Source: Microbacterium azadirachtae (GTDB lineage: Bacteria; Actinomycetota; Actinomycetes; Actinomycetales; Microbacteriaceae). Taken from it: a stretch of 64,000 nucleotides of DNA. The DNA is taken from contig NZ_JYIX01000038.1 of NCBI RefSeq assembly GCF_000956505.1, forward strand, positions 248,001 to 312,000, written 5' to 3'. Under the pieces are notes generated by a model. The model saw only the letters and a list, made by a program, of their open reading frames with translations. It was not told where the DNA came from and searched no databases. Positions within the stretch are counted from its first letter, which is position 1. Each line of letters starts with the position of its first letter. Made by a program: the position numbers and the translations under genes. Of the stretch, positions 9,227 through 18,010 are shown piece by piece.

Positions 9227-9320
9227 GACTCGTTCCTCTCATCCCTGCCTTCTTTCGAGGGTAGCCAGAGGGGCGTGCGCTGTGCAGGGGTTGCGACCGG
9301 GTTTAAGGTCCTGCTCACTG

Positions 9321-9358
9321 AGAAGGCCCCGCCGGGGTACGACCCGACGGGACCTTCT
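9321..9358 (-). terminator. Hairpin between the Tat-exported protein gene and the stress operon
   Basis: Arms 9322-9336 and 9343-9357 pair at 13 of 15 positions around a 6-base loop. It lies 38 bp past the stop of the minus-strand gene ending at 9396 and before the stress gene start. It is a likely terminator with no strong T tract. Confidence 0.55.
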
Positions 9359-9395
9359 TCATCGCTCGACGACTCGACGCGCGTGCGATCGTGTC

Positions 9396-10052
9396 TCAGA
9401 CCGTCGCGGTTCCGGTGAAGTTGACCGTGCCTGCCCCGAACGCCACGAGGCCGGTGGCGACGCCGTGCAGGTTCCAGGTGAGGACCATCGGGCACTGGAT
9501 GGAGAGGCCGATTCCGTACTGGAGCGTCGTCTGCACCGTGACCGTGAGCTTGGTCGGGACATCGGTGTAGTTGCCGAGACCGCCGATGGCGCCGCCGTTG
9601 GGCAGCGACACGTTGGTGAACACGAAGGCACCGGGCATCGCGCCGACGGTCGAGATGTTTCCGGCGCCCGCACCCAGTCCGACGGCGGAGTTGTAGGTGT
9701 TGCCGTCGGACATCGTCAGCGTCGCCTGCGTCACGATGTAGGTGAAGGCGGGCTGGAAGATGTTGGTGAAGCTGATGCCGCACTGCGTCGCATCGAGGCC
9801 GAAGATCGACGGGAACGCGATCGTCCCCTTGTTCCCGGCGACGAGAGCCTGGGACGTCCAGGCTCCGGAGATGATGCCGCCGATGATCGGGAAGCCCGCC
9901 TTGATGCAGGTGGGGCAGCCCGGCGTCGACGCGGATGCCAGCGGCATGGCGGCAGCCGCCGCGACGACGGGGATGCTCCACGCCGCACCCTTGACGATCG
10001 TGCGGCGATCGACGCCAGGACGCCCGCTCCCCATGGTCTTGCTTTCGGACAT
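9396..10052 (-). CDS. Tat-exported protein of unknown function
   Basis: The 218-residue product starts with a twin-arginine type signal: VDRRTIVKGAAW, then a hydrophobic Ala-rich stretch and an Ala-Ser-Ala cleavage region near residue 42. The mature part is rich in Gly, Thr, Asn and hydrophobic beta-strand-like segments, with cysteines in CPTCIK, TQCGIS and IQCPMV. It therefore looks like a beta-sandwich surface or secreted protein. No catalytic motif is visible. GGGGAGGAACAC precedes the ATG. Export as a folded protein is inferred from the signal. Confidence 0.72.
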   Translation of the reverse strand: MSESKTMGSGRPGVDRRTIVKGAAWSIPVVAAAAAMPLASASTPGCPTCIKAGFPIIGGIISGAWTSQALVAGNKGTIAFPSIFGLDATQCGISFTNIFQPAFTYIVTQATLTMSDGNTYNSAVGLGAGAGNISTVGAMPGAFVFTNVSLPNGGAIGGLGNYTDVPTKLTVTVQTTLQYGIGLSIQCPMVLTWNLHGVATGLVAFGAGTVNFTGTATV

Positions 10053-10660
10053 GTGTGTTCCTCCCCAGAAAAGTGGATCTCAGACTGCTCGGCCCTGCGC
10101 CGCCTCGGCGGTCGCGCAGTTGCCGCGCTGGATCATCATCGACGCCTGCATCGCCTCGGTGGAGTGCCTGGACGCGATAATGATGAAATGTGGCGCTGAA
10201 TCGAAGAGCATTCGCGATGCGCACGCCTTCGCCCTATGCTCTGCATACCCTGGAAGAGCCACTCGGCCTGTTCACTGGTTGGCGCGACGAATGGGCGGTA
10301 TCGAATCGGATTGTCGATAGCAGGCCATTGCGGAGTCCGAGGAGGGGAATCCGCAATGGCACAATTGCGCGATGCTCCGTGAATGGGTCTCTGGGACCAC
10401 CATTCGACCGATGGGAAATTCGGCCGGACTCCGAGCATTGCACAGCTTCCGGGAGTCGTCGAGCAGCATCTGGAGACCGGTTCGACATAGGAAGCCGTGA
10501 GACTCATCAAATCATGGGGATCCCGCACTCGTGCCACCGAAGGTGAAGAATGTCGCGCGAGCGTCGACAGAGTGCGCGCTTTGCCGCTCCAGTGTCGCAG
10601 AATCGAATATCTCTGGCGCGATAGTGATGAATCGGCTCACACCGGGCCTCCGGTCACTGG
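10053..10660. other. 608-bp intergenic region, lower GC, no convincing gene
   Basis: This stretch between two minus-strand genes is visibly richer in A and T than its flanks. Open frames inside it have unconvincing composition and no good ribosome sites. It holds a perfect 11-bp inverted repeat, GCCATTGCGGA (10324-10334) with TCCGCAATGGC (10350-10360). It probably contains the promoter of the Tat-exported protein gene and the 3' end of the araC-type transcript. Confidence 0.6.
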
Positions 10661-11533
10661 TCAGCGACGGGAGGCCCTGCGCAGTTCTCGCGGTGTCGTC
10701 AGCCCCGCCCACGCGAAGGCCCGGCGCAGCGCCGCAGCGTCGCGGAAGCCCGCGAGTTCTGCGATCTCGGTGATGCCCAGCGGCGCGTTGCCCACGTTGG
10801 CCAGCAGCTCCTGGGCGAGATCCACCCGTGCGTGCCGCAGCTCGTCCGCCGGCGTACTCCCGTCGACGGCGAAGAGTCGCTGCAGATTCCGGACCGACAT
10901 GTGCAGATCCTGCGCCAGTGCGGCGACGCCGAACTCCGGCTCGGTGCGCCGGATCAGGATGAGCGTGCGCGCACGTGCGATGCCAGGGGCCTCGATGCCT
11001 GCGATCGTCGTGCGCGGTCCTGCCTCGACAAGGACGCCGAACACCATCTCGGTGATCAGCTGCTCGACGAGGTAGTCGGTGTACAGCGTCGGCTCCGAGG
11101 GCTGAGTGAGCAAGGAATCGAGGAACGCACGCAGCCCACGGCCCAGCGCACTCGCCGGGATCACCTCCATGGGGGCGCCGACGCCCGATTCGATCTCGAC
11201 CAGTTCCGCCCAGGGGACCCATGCGATCATGACGGTGCCGGCCTTCACCGCACTCACCGACGCCGCCCGATGCGGATGCAGGAACACCAGCGCACCGGGA
11301 GGAACCTCTCGCGGTTCCCCCTCCGCACCGTGGATCTCGAGCGGGATCGACGAGACGAGGAGCGCCGCCGTCTCCGCTCCGTCGGCGTCCTGCGGCAACC
11401 ATCGCCACAAGATGTCACGGCCCACGACGTGCTGCGTCGCAAGTACGCTGCGGTAGCGCAGCGCAACGATCGGATGCTGCCTCTCACCGCGGAGGAGCCG
11501 TGTTAAATCCCCTGAATTCGTGACAATCCCCAT
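10661..11533 (-). CDS. AraC-family transcriptional regulator
   Basis: The 290-residue protein has an N-terminal cupin-like sensing region (about 1-165, including PPGALVFLHPHRAA) and a C-terminal double helix-turn-helix (about 190-290). FGVAALAQDLHMSVRNLQRLF and ITEIAELAGFRDAAALRRAF are the two HTH units, and a conserved P-x-x-LR follows. The layout matches AraC/XylS activators. The ligand and targets are unknown. The adjacent 608-bp intergenic region and Tat-exported gene are candidates by position only. The start is an ATG preceded by a GGGGAAGAT stretch. Confidence 0.9.
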   Translation of the reverse strand: MGIVTNSGDLTRLLRGERQHPIVALRYRSVLATQHVVGRDILWRWLPQDADGAETAALLVSSIPLEIHGAEGEPREVPPGALVFLHPHRAASVSAVKAGTVMIAWVPWAELVEIESGVGAPMEVIPASALGRGLRAFLDSLLTQPSEPTLYTDYLVEQLITEMVFGVLVEAGPRTTIAGIEAPGIARARTLILIRRTEPEFGVAALAQDLHMSVRNLQRLFAVDGSTPADELRHARVDLAQELLANVGNAPLGITEIAELAGFRDAAALRRAFAWAGLTTPRELRRASRR

Positions 11534-11750
11534 TTGACGATCTTCCCCCGTCGATCAGTGCGAGAGCGACTCCCCCAGCTGCGATATCCCGCATCAACAT
11601 AACGTCATCAAATGGAGCGCGGCAACCGCGCCCCGGTGCGACGCGGGCGAGTTCGATGATGCTCGGGGGGTCGCGATCTTGTAGTGTCTTTTTCGTGCCC
11701 GGCGATCAGCGGAGTCGCTGTGCACGAGGTGACCACTGGGGAGGTCGGCA

Positions 11751-11909
11751 ATGGCGGGCGAAAAGCGACGCAACCATGCGCGCAAGGGTGACAGCGACTA
11801 TGAGATTCCTTGGCTGTTCAAGGAGTTCTACGGCGCGCCTATCTGGGCCATCCTCGGCCTCGGCGTTGTGGTCATCGGCCTCGGTGCCGCGTATCTTATG
11901 CAGCGCTAG
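11751..11909 (+). CDS. Small single-pass membrane protein (52 aa)
   Basis: An ATG preceded by GGGGAGG opens a 52-codon frame ending in TAG at 11907-11909. The product has a basic, polar N-terminus (MAGEKRRNHARKGDSDYE), then PWLFKEFYGAPIW and a hydrophobic helix of about 18 residues (IWAILGLGVVVIGLGAAY), ending in a short positive tail. This is a textbook small membrane protein with an inside-positive N-terminus. No family is recognised. Coding is supported by ribosome site, composition and topology. Confidence 0.75.
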   Translation: MAGEKRRNHARKGDSDYEIPWLFKEFYGAPIWAILGLGVVVIGLGAAYLMQR

Positions 11910-12077
11910 AGGCACTGCAGGTTTTCGCATTGTGAGATACGAAGCTGCGCGTTCCTGCCTTTTATCGCGTCAGCACGATTCTGACCCGATTCGGTGATTC
12001 GCAGCGATGAGCCCGGAGAGGGGCGAGGGTCTCGACCCCGACAGTGCGTTCGTCCTCGCCGAACGGTGGCGAGCTGC

Positions 12078-12848
12078 TCAGCGGCTGTGCTCGGTGCCGG
12101 GAGTCCAGAGCAGATCCGCGCCCGCACCCCGTGCGACCACGTGTCCCTCGCGGATCATGAGCGTCTCCGCGCCGAGCTCGCGCGCGAACGCCGCGTCGTT
12201 GCTCACCAGCAGAGCGGCCATCCCCCGCTCGGTGCGACGACGCGTGATCGCGGCGAAGACCACGGGGCGCACCTCCAGATCGAGGTTCGCGAGCGGCTCG
12301 TCGGCGATCAGGACAGTCGGATCGAGCACCAGCGCTCGGGCGATCGCAACGCGCTGACGCATGCCCGCGCTGAGTTCGTAGGGGAAGGACGCGGCGAGGC
12401 CCAGAGGCAGGTGCAGCTCATCCAGCAGTGTCGCCACCCTGATCGCCAGAGCTTTCACGTTGACGCGCCGCTCGCGCTGCAGGATCGGCTCCGCGATGGT
12501 CTCCTGCACGGTCAGCTGCGGAGTGAGTAGCGCTCCGGCGTTCTGCGGCAGGTAGCCGGCCCGGTAGGTCAGCTCTCGCAGCCGGCGGCCGGGGTGGCGC
12601 ACGGACACGCCGCAGACCGTGGCGGATCCGCCGACGACACGGATCGACGGATCGGCGGCGCCGGCGAGCGCCCCGACGAGCGTCGACTTTCCGGATCCCG
12701 TCGCACCGGCGATGCACATCAGTTCCCCCGCGGGCAACGTGAACGTCACGCCGTCGATCGCCCTCGTCGGCGCGGAATGCCCGATCCGGTCGATCACGAT
12801 GTCCTCGCAGACGATCGCAGTGGATGCATCCCCCGTCGCACGTGCCAT
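12078..12848 (-). CDS. Orphan ABC transporter ATP-binding protein
   Basis: The 256-residue ATPase has Walker A GATGSGKST (about 49-57), a Q-loop in GYLPQNAGALLTPQLTVQE, an ABC signature in the variant form LSAGMRQRVAIARAL, Walker B VLIADEP and a degenerate switch region (LLVSNDAAF) in which the usual His is replaced by Asn. The fold resembles peptide/nickel-type ATPases. No permease or binding protein is adjacent, so the partner is unknown. The missing switch His means ATPase activity may be weak or the protein regulatory. It lies 53 bp downstream of dnaG on the same strand. Confidence 0.83.
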   Translation of the reverse strand: MARATGDASTAIVCEDIVIDRIGHSAPTRAIDGVTFTLPAGELMCIAGATGSGKSTLVGALAGAADPSIRVVGGSATVCGVSVRHPGRRLRELTYRAGYLPQNAGALLTPQLTVQETIAEPILQRERRVNVKALAIRVATLLDELHLPLGLAASFPYELSAGMRQRVAIARALVLDPTVLIADEPLANLDLEVRPVVFAAITRRRTERGMAALLVSNDAAFARELGAETLMIREGHVVARGAGADLLWTPGTEHSR

Positions 12849-12901
12849 GTACCCATCCTGCCCGATGCCTGCGGGCGCCGGGTCGCGCTCCCCGGCGGGC
12901 C

Positions 12902-14791
12902 TCAGTTCTCGATGAAGCGCTGCCGCTCGGCGTCGATCTCGACGATGCGTCGTGCGATCGAACGGGCGCCGTCGGAATCGGCGGGCAGCCGCTGGATGGC
13001 GCCCAGCAGCTCATGCTTCTCCCGCTCCAGACCGCGCACGATGAGCCGGCGGCACAGGTCCGTCGCGGACGCCCTGGCGCCCTGCTCGTCCCGCGCCGGG
13101 AAGGCCGCCATGAGCAGTTCCCCGCCCAGCCCGCGGTAGGGCTCGCGCACGGCGTCGACGGCCTGCAGCGCCCACCCCGGCCGCTGCCGATCGGGGAACT
13201 GCGCGATCGCCTCGCGCACCGCGTCGAGCGCAGGCACGGCGAACGGCGTGGTCATCGCGCGCTGGAGCAACTCGGCGTCGAGCTGATGACCGTACTGCAG
13301 CGCCCCCATGAGCGCGTCGCGCTCGAGTGGCGAGTCGCCCGTCCTCGGAAGGGTGGCGATCGTCACCACCGGCATCGGCGCGGCGGCCGGCGCGTCCGGC
13401 GCACCGGGACGCGTTCCGGCAGCAGGGGCGGCCGTGCGCTGATCGTGCGCACCGGAGTCGCCCTGGCGGCGACGCCGCTCATGCCCGCGCACCTCGGCAT
13501 GCACGTCGGTGGGGTCCATGCCGAGGCGCCTGGCGAGGATCCGCTCGTACTCCGGGCGCAGCAGAGCGTCTCGGATCTCGGCGACGATCGGCGCCGCCGC
13601 GCGCAGCGCGCCGACCCGTCCCTCCGCGGTGCTCAGGTCGAACGAGGCGATCTTTCGGTCGATCACGAACTCGAACATCGGCACCTTGGCCGACATGAGC
13701 CCTCGTACGGCCTGGTCGCCGCGCTGCAGGCGCAGATCGCAGGGGTCCAGCCCGTCGGGCGCCACCGCGACGAAGGTCTGCGCGTTGAACCGATCGTCCT
13801 CCGTGAAGGCTCGGAGCGCCGCCTTCTGCCCCGCTTCGTCGCCGTCGAATGTGAATACGACTTCGCCGGCGGCGGAGTCGTCCCCCATGACGCGGCGCAG
13901 CAGCTTGATGTGCTCGGCGCCGAACGCGGTGCCGCAGGTCGCGATGGCGGTGGTGACTCCGGCGAGGTGACAGGCCATCACGTCGGTGTATCCCTCGACC
14001 ACGACCACGCGCTTGGGATCGCCGCGCGAGATGTCTCGCTTGGCCAGATCCAGCCCGTAGAGCACCTGCGCCTTCTTGTAGATCGGCGTCTCGGGGGTGT
14101 TCAGGTACTTCGGGCCCTGGTCGTCGTCGTAGAGCTTGCGCGCCCCGAATCCGATGGTCTGACCCGTCACATCGCGGATCGGCCAGACCACGCGTCCGCG
14201 GAACCGGTCGTAGACCCCGCGCTGCCCGGAGGACACGAGCCCCGCGGCGGTGAGCTCGTCACGGGTGAATCCCTGCGCGATCAGGGCCTTGAGCATGCCG
14301 TCCCAGCCGCGCGGGGCATAGCCCACGCCGAAGTGCGCTGCGGCGCCCGCGTCGAATCCGCGCTGACCCAGGAATGCACGCGCCGATTCGGCCTCGGGGC
14401 TGAGCAGCTGACTGCGGAAGAACTCTGCGGCCGCGGTGTTCGCCGCGTAGAGCCGGCTGCGCCCGCTCGTCTCCGGCGCGGGGCCGCCGTCCTCGTAGTG
14501 CAGCGTGTAGCCGACGCGGCCGGCGAGGCGCTCCACGGCCTCGGTGAAGCTCACGTGGTCCATCTCGCGGAGGAACGAGTAGACGTCGCCGGAGGCGCCG
14601 CACCCGAAGCAGTGGTAGTAGCCGACCTGCGGGCGTACGTGGAAGCTGGGGCTCTTCTCATCGTGGAACGGGCACAGGCCCTTCATCGACCCCACGCCCG
14701 CGGACTTCAGCGAGACGCGCTCCCCCACGATGTCGGCGATGTTGGTGCGCGACTTGACCTCGTCGACGTCCGCCTGCAGGATCCGCGGCAT
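12902..14791 (-). CDS. dnaG: DNA primase
   Basis: The 629-residue enzyme synthesises RNA primers at the replication fork. The N-terminal zinc-binding domain has Cys40, His43, Cys61 and Cys64 (CPFH...CFGC). The TOPRIM domain follows, with VVVVEGYTDVMA (about 270-281) and FDGDEAG (about 325-331). The C-terminal part should carry the helicase-interaction region. Its ATG overlaps the dgt stop by one base (TGATG), so translation is coupled. The dusB-dgt-dnaG order is common in actinobacteria. Confidence 0.97.
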   Translation of the reverse strand: MPRILQADVDEVKSRTNIADIVGERVSLKSAGVGSMKGLCPFHDEKSPSFHVRPQVGYYHCFGCGASGDVYSFLREMDHVSFTEAVERLAGRVGYTLHYEDGGPAPETSGRSRLYAANTAAAEFFRSQLLSPEAESARAFLGQRGFDAGAAAHFGVGYAPRGWDGMLKALIAQGFTRDELTAAGLVSSGQRGVYDRFRGRVVWPIRDVTGQTIGFGARKLYDDDQGPKYLNTPETPIYKKAQVLYGLDLAKRDISRGDPKRVVVVEGYTDVMACHLAGVTTAIATCGTAFGAEHIKLLRRVMGDDSAAGEVVFTFDGDEAGQKAALRAFTEDDRFNAQTFVAVAPDGLDPCDLRLQRGDQAVRGLMSAKVPMFEFVIDRKIASFDLSTAEGRVGALRAAAPIVAEIRDALLRPEYERILARRLGMDPTDVHAEVRGHERRRRQGDSGAHDQRTAAPAAGTRPGAPDAPAAAPMPVVTIATLPRTGDSPLERDALMGALQYGHQLDAELLQRAMTTPFAVPALDAVREAIAQFPDRQRPGWALQAVDAVREPYRGLGGELLMAAFPARDEQGARASATDLCRRLIVRGLEREKHELLGAIQRLPADSDGARSIARRIVEIDAERQRFIEN

Positions 14792-16176
14792 CAGTGGCCG
14801 CCGTGTTCGGCGGCGACGAGCCCGGCCCGCGACGTGTGCGCAGGGCGGGGCCTGGCGTGCCTGGGCGACCAGATGCCGACCTCGGCGGGGTCGATGTCCC
14901 CGACCAGGCGGTTGTGCCAGTCCACCGCGGTCTGGTCTGTGAGACTCGCGACCTGGTCGACGACCACCCTGGCCCGCTCAGCATCGGATCCGGCGGCATG
15001 GAAGTCGGCGGCGAACGCCGGCTCGAGCACGTCCGCCCCGGCCGTCCACAGCGCGTCGGTGGACCACAGCGCGTCCGCCAGGCGCTTGAGCACGCGCCGC
15101 TGCTCCTTGTACACCCCGCGACGGGCGTCGATCGTGACGATCGCCTGGCCCATGATCCCCTTCAGCACGGCGATCTCGGCCTCGATGACCTTCGGCACCA
15201 CGACATGCGCGCTGTACCGGGCGAGGTTCGCGCCAGGGTAGGCCTCGCGGGTCGCGGAGACGGCGGCACGCGCGAAGCGGCCGATCATGTCGCTCGTGAG
15301 GTTCTTCAGCCGCGCGAGATCGCGACGAGAACGGTCGAAAGAGGACAGCCACATCGGCTGCCGGGTGAGCCGGTACAGCGCGTCGGCGAGGTCCTCACGG
15401 GTGAAGTCGTAGCCCACCCACTGCTGGACGCGCCCCACGAGCGCGTGGTGCTCTGCCGGATCCGCCAGTTGCGCCACGTCCAGGTACCCGTTGACGATCG
15501 CATCCTCGAAGTCGTGCACAGAGTAGGCGATGTCGTCGGAGAGATCCATGATCTCGGCCTCGATGCAGCGCAAGCGCCCAGGGGCGCCATCGCGCATCCA
15601 GCGGAAGACGTCCTCATCCTCCGGATAGACGCCGAACTTGAGCCGGCCGCCAGGATCGGGCAGCGGACTGTCCACGGTCCAGGGGTACTTGCAGGTCGCG
15701 TCCAGGCTGGCCCGCGTGAGGTTGAGCCCGACCGAGCGGTCCTGGTCGTCGAGCACCTTCGCCTCTAGCCGGGTGAGGATCCGCAGGGACTGCGCATTGC
15801 CCTCGAAGCCCCCGATGTCCTCGGCCCAGTCGTTGAGCGCGCGCTCGCCGTTGTGACCGAACGGAGGGTGCCCCAGGTCGTGGCTGAGGCATGCGGTGTC
15901 GACGACGTCGGCGGAGACCCCGAGGGCGACCGCGAGCTCGCGACCGACCTGCGCCACCTCGAGCGAGTGCGTGAGGCGGTTGCGGGCGAAGTCCGCGGTG
16001 CTCGCGGGGCTCAGCACCTGCGTCTTCGCGGCGAGGCGGCGAAGACCCGCGGAATGCAGCACCCGGGCGCGGTCGCGGGCGAAGTCGTCCCGTTCGGAGC
16101 GGTGGGTCTCGGCGAAGAAGCGAGCGGCGTCGTGCGCGTCGTAGCCGTCGACGAGCACCACGGCCTCAGCCGCCAC
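14791..16176 (-). CDS. dgt: Deoxyguanosinetriphosphate triphosphohydrolase-like HD protein
   Basis: The 461-residue protein belongs to the HD-domain dNTPase family, which cleaves dNTPs to deoxynucleosides and triphosphate. Metal ligands are seen in NRLTHSLEVAQ (His), LSHDLGHPPFGHNGE (the HD pair) and, later, SDDIAYSVHDFEDA (Asp). The length fits the non-enterobacterial Dgt group, where the natural substrate preference is unclear. It overlaps dusB by 11 bp upstream and dnaG by one base downstream, linking dNTP control to replication priming in one operon. Confidence 0.94.
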   Translation of the reverse strand: MAAEAVVLVDGYDAHDAARFFAETHRSERDDFARDRARVLHSAGLRRLAAKTQVLSPASTADFARNRLTHSLEVAQVGRELAVALGVSADVVDTACLSHDLGHPPFGHNGERALNDWAEDIGGFEGNAQSLRILTRLEAKVLDDQDRSVGLNLTRASLDATCKYPWTVDSPLPDPGGRLKFGVYPEDEDVFRWMRDGAPGRLRCIEAEIMDLSDDIAYSVHDFEDAIVNGYLDVAQLADPAEHHALVGRVQQWVGYDFTREDLADALYRLTRQPMWLSSFDRSRRDLARLKNLTSDMIGRFARAAVSATREAYPGANLARYSAHVVVPKVIEAEIAVLKGIMGQAIVTIDARRGVYKEQRRVLKRLADALWSTDALWTAGADVLEPAFAADFHAAGSDAERARVVVDQVASLTDQTAVDWHNRLVGDIDPAEVGIWSPRHARPRPAHTSRAGLVAAEHGGH

Positions 16177-17320
16177 TGTTCTCGACCTCGGCGCCGCGCA
16201 TCATGTCGGTGACCTCGGAGGCGACGTCGCGGGAATCCAGCCAGCCGTCCGGCAGGGCCGTGCGCTTGGGCGTGCCCGCACGACCGCGCTGCCCTTCTGC
16301 CGGTGCGCCAGGATAGGGGGCGTCGCCCAGCGTGCCGAGGATGTCGTCGATCTCCTGCAGCGTCGAGACGCGGGCGAGCGCCGCCCTGGTCTCCCCGCCC
16401 ACGGGATAGCCCTTGAAGTACCAGGCCACGTGCTTGCGGACGTCCTTGCAGCCGCGGTCCTCGTCCTCGAAGAACTCGACGAGGAGTTCGGCGTGCCGGC
16501 GGAACGCGTCCTTGACGAAGCCCAGGGTCGCATCGACCTGCACGGCGTTCTCGTCGCCGAACGCACCGGCGAGATCTCCGAAGAGCCAAGGGCGGCCGAG
16601 GCAGCCCCTGCCCACAACGACACCGTCGCAGCCGGTCTCCGCCATCATCCGCACGGCGTCGTCGGCACTCCAGATGTCGCCGTTGCCCAGGACCGGGATC
16701 GAGGTCACCGCCTGCTTGAGCTCGCCGATCGCCGACCAGTCCGCATGACCGGAGTAGTACTCCCCCGCCGTCCGCGCGTGCAGCGCGACCGCGGCAGCCC
16801 CGGCGTCCTCCGCGGCACGCCCCGCGTCGAGGAAGGTGAGGTGATCCTTGTTGATGCCCTTGCGCATCTTCACGGTGAGCGGCACGTCGCCCGCGGCCTT
16901 GACCGCGCGATCGACGATGTCGGCGAACAGGCCGATCTTCCACGGCAGCGCCGCGCCGCCGCCCTTGCGGGTGACCTTGGGCACCGGGCAGCCGAAATTG
17001 AGGTCGATGTGATCGGCACGGTCCTCTGCGACGATGATCCGCACCGCTTCGGCGATCGTCTGCGGATCCACCCCGTAGAGCTGGATCGATCGCGGCGTCT
17101 CGCTCTCGTGGTGCTGGATGAGACGCATGGTGATCGCGTTGCGCTCCACGAGCGCCCGCGACGTGATCATCTCACTGACGTACAGGCCGGCACCGTACTC
17201 GCGGCAGAGTCGACGGAAGGCCGTGTTGGTGATGCCCGCCATCGGCGCGAGCACGACGGGGACGTCGATGCGCAGCGGGCCGATCTGCAGGGGCCGGACG
17301 GAAGCAGGGGCGAGAGTCAT
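16166..17320 (-). CDS. dusB: tRNA-dihydrouridine synthase
   Basis: This 384-residue flavoenzyme reduces uridines in tRNA D-loops using NADPH. Motifs are LAPMAGITNTAFR (about 24-36, FMN binding), DLNFGCPVPK (about 106-115, catalytic Cys111), VKMRKG and GNGDIWS with VVGRG for the phosphate of FMN. The frame is open far upstream, but the ATG at 17320 keeps the family beginning and leaves a 60-bp divergent promoter gap with the peroxidase gene. It is first in the dusB-dgt-dnaG operon. Confidence 0.95.
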   Translation of the reverse strand: MTLAPASVRPLQIGPLRIDVPVVLAPMAGITNTAFRRLCREYGAGLYVSEMITSRALVERNAITMRLIQHHESETPRSIQLYGVDPQTIAEAVRIIVAEDRADHIDLNFGCPVPKVTRKGGGAALPWKIGLFADIVDRAVKAAGDVPLTVKMRKGINKDHLTFLDAGRAAEDAGAAAVALHARTAGEYYSGHADWSAIGELKQAVTSIPVLGNGDIWSADDAVRMMAETGCDGVVVGRGCLGRPWLFGDLAGAFGDENAVQVDATLGFVKDAFRRHAELLVEFFEDEDRGCKDVRKHVAWYFKGYPVGGETRAALARVSTLQEIDDILGTLGDAPYPGAPAEGQRGRAGTPKRTALPDGWLDSRDVASEVTDMMRGAEVENSGG

Positions 17321-17380
17321 ATCCTGTCCATTGTCCCAGATCTGGAGCCTCCGATCCCCGTCGCTCCTAGGCTTGGGGAT

Positions 17381-17872
17381 ATGTCCGACACTCCACTGCG
17401 CCAGATCCCGTTCACCGACGCCGCAGGCGACACCCGCACGCTGGACGATTACGGCACGGGTCCCGTGCTCGTCGTCAACGTCGCGTCGAAATGCGGTCTG
17501 ACGCCGCAGTACGAACAGCTCGAGGAGCTGCAGCGCCGATTCGGCGAACGCGGCCTCACCGTGGTCGGCTTCCCCTGCAACCAGTTCTTCGGTCAGGAGC
17601 CCGGATCCGTGGACCAGATCCTCGAGTTCTGCTCCACGACCTACGGCATCTCGTTCCCGATCAACGACAAGGTCAAGGTCAACGGACGCAGCGCCGCCGA
17701 CCTCTACAAGTCGCTCAAGGAGACCGAGGACGGTCACGGCAAGGCAGGGCGCGTGGAGTGGAACTTCGAGAAGTTCCTCGTCGCGCCCGATGGATCCGTG
17801 CGGCGCTTCCGCCCGCGCCAGGTCCCCGACGACCCCGAGATCGTCGCCGCGATCGAGCACGCCCTGGACTGA
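17381..17872 (+). CDS. Glutathione peroxidase-family thiol peroxidase
   Basis: The 163-residue protein is a cysteine form of the GPx family. NVASKCGLTPQY holds the peroxidatic Cys38, GFPCNQFFGQEPG gives the conserved Gln and a likely resolving Cys, and VEWNFEKFLV gives the Trp-Asn of the catalytic tetrad. Actinobacteria largely lack glutathione, so the enzyme probably uses thioredoxin or mycothiol-linked reductants to remove organic and lipid peroxides. The ATG at 17381 follows GGGG closely. It diverges from dusB. Confidence 0.92.
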   Translation: MSDTPLRQIPFTDAAGDTRTLDDYGTGPVLVVNVASKCGLTPQYEQLEELQRRFGERGLTVVGFPCNQFFGQEPGSVDQILEFCSTTYGISFPINDKVKVNGRSAADLYKSLKETEDGHGKAGRVEWNFEKFLVAPDGSVRRFRPRQVPDDPEIVAAIEHALD

Positions 17873-17913
17873 CCCCGCACGAGAGCGCGCGCTTCCCGGG
17901 GCACCCCACTTGG

Positions 17914-17986
17914 CCGCGAGACTCCATCTGGGCGACGAGACTGCACGAAACAACTGCAGTCTCGTCGCGGAGATGGAGTCTCGCGG
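17914..17986. repeat. Long near-perfect palindrome between convergent genes
   Basis: Arms 17914-17945 and 17955-17986 (32 bp each) pair at 30 positions. Only the two central bases of each arm (GG against GG) fail. The loop is CGAAACAAC. It lies between the convergent gpx-like and dsbA-like genes. It could act as a bidirectional terminator, but it is far longer than the other terminators here and looks like a mobile REP-type palindrome. Confidence 0.8.
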
Positions 17987-18010
17987 TCAAAGAGGTTCTT
18001 GTGGGAGCGG

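Noticed and set aside
10190..10546. A 118-codon plus-strand frame in the 608-bp intergenic region
   Set aside because: It has no ribosome site, a patchy Arg/Ser/Pro composition, and nothing resembling a domain.
12824..15241. An 805-codon open frame on the plus strand
   Set aside because: It is antisense to dnaG and dgt, has no ribosome site, and shows the Arg/Gly/Ala/His-rich composition of a high-GC shadow frame.
16166..17953. A 595-codon extension of dusB
   Set aside because: The upstream part is the antisense of the peroxidase gene. The dusB family start is at 17320.
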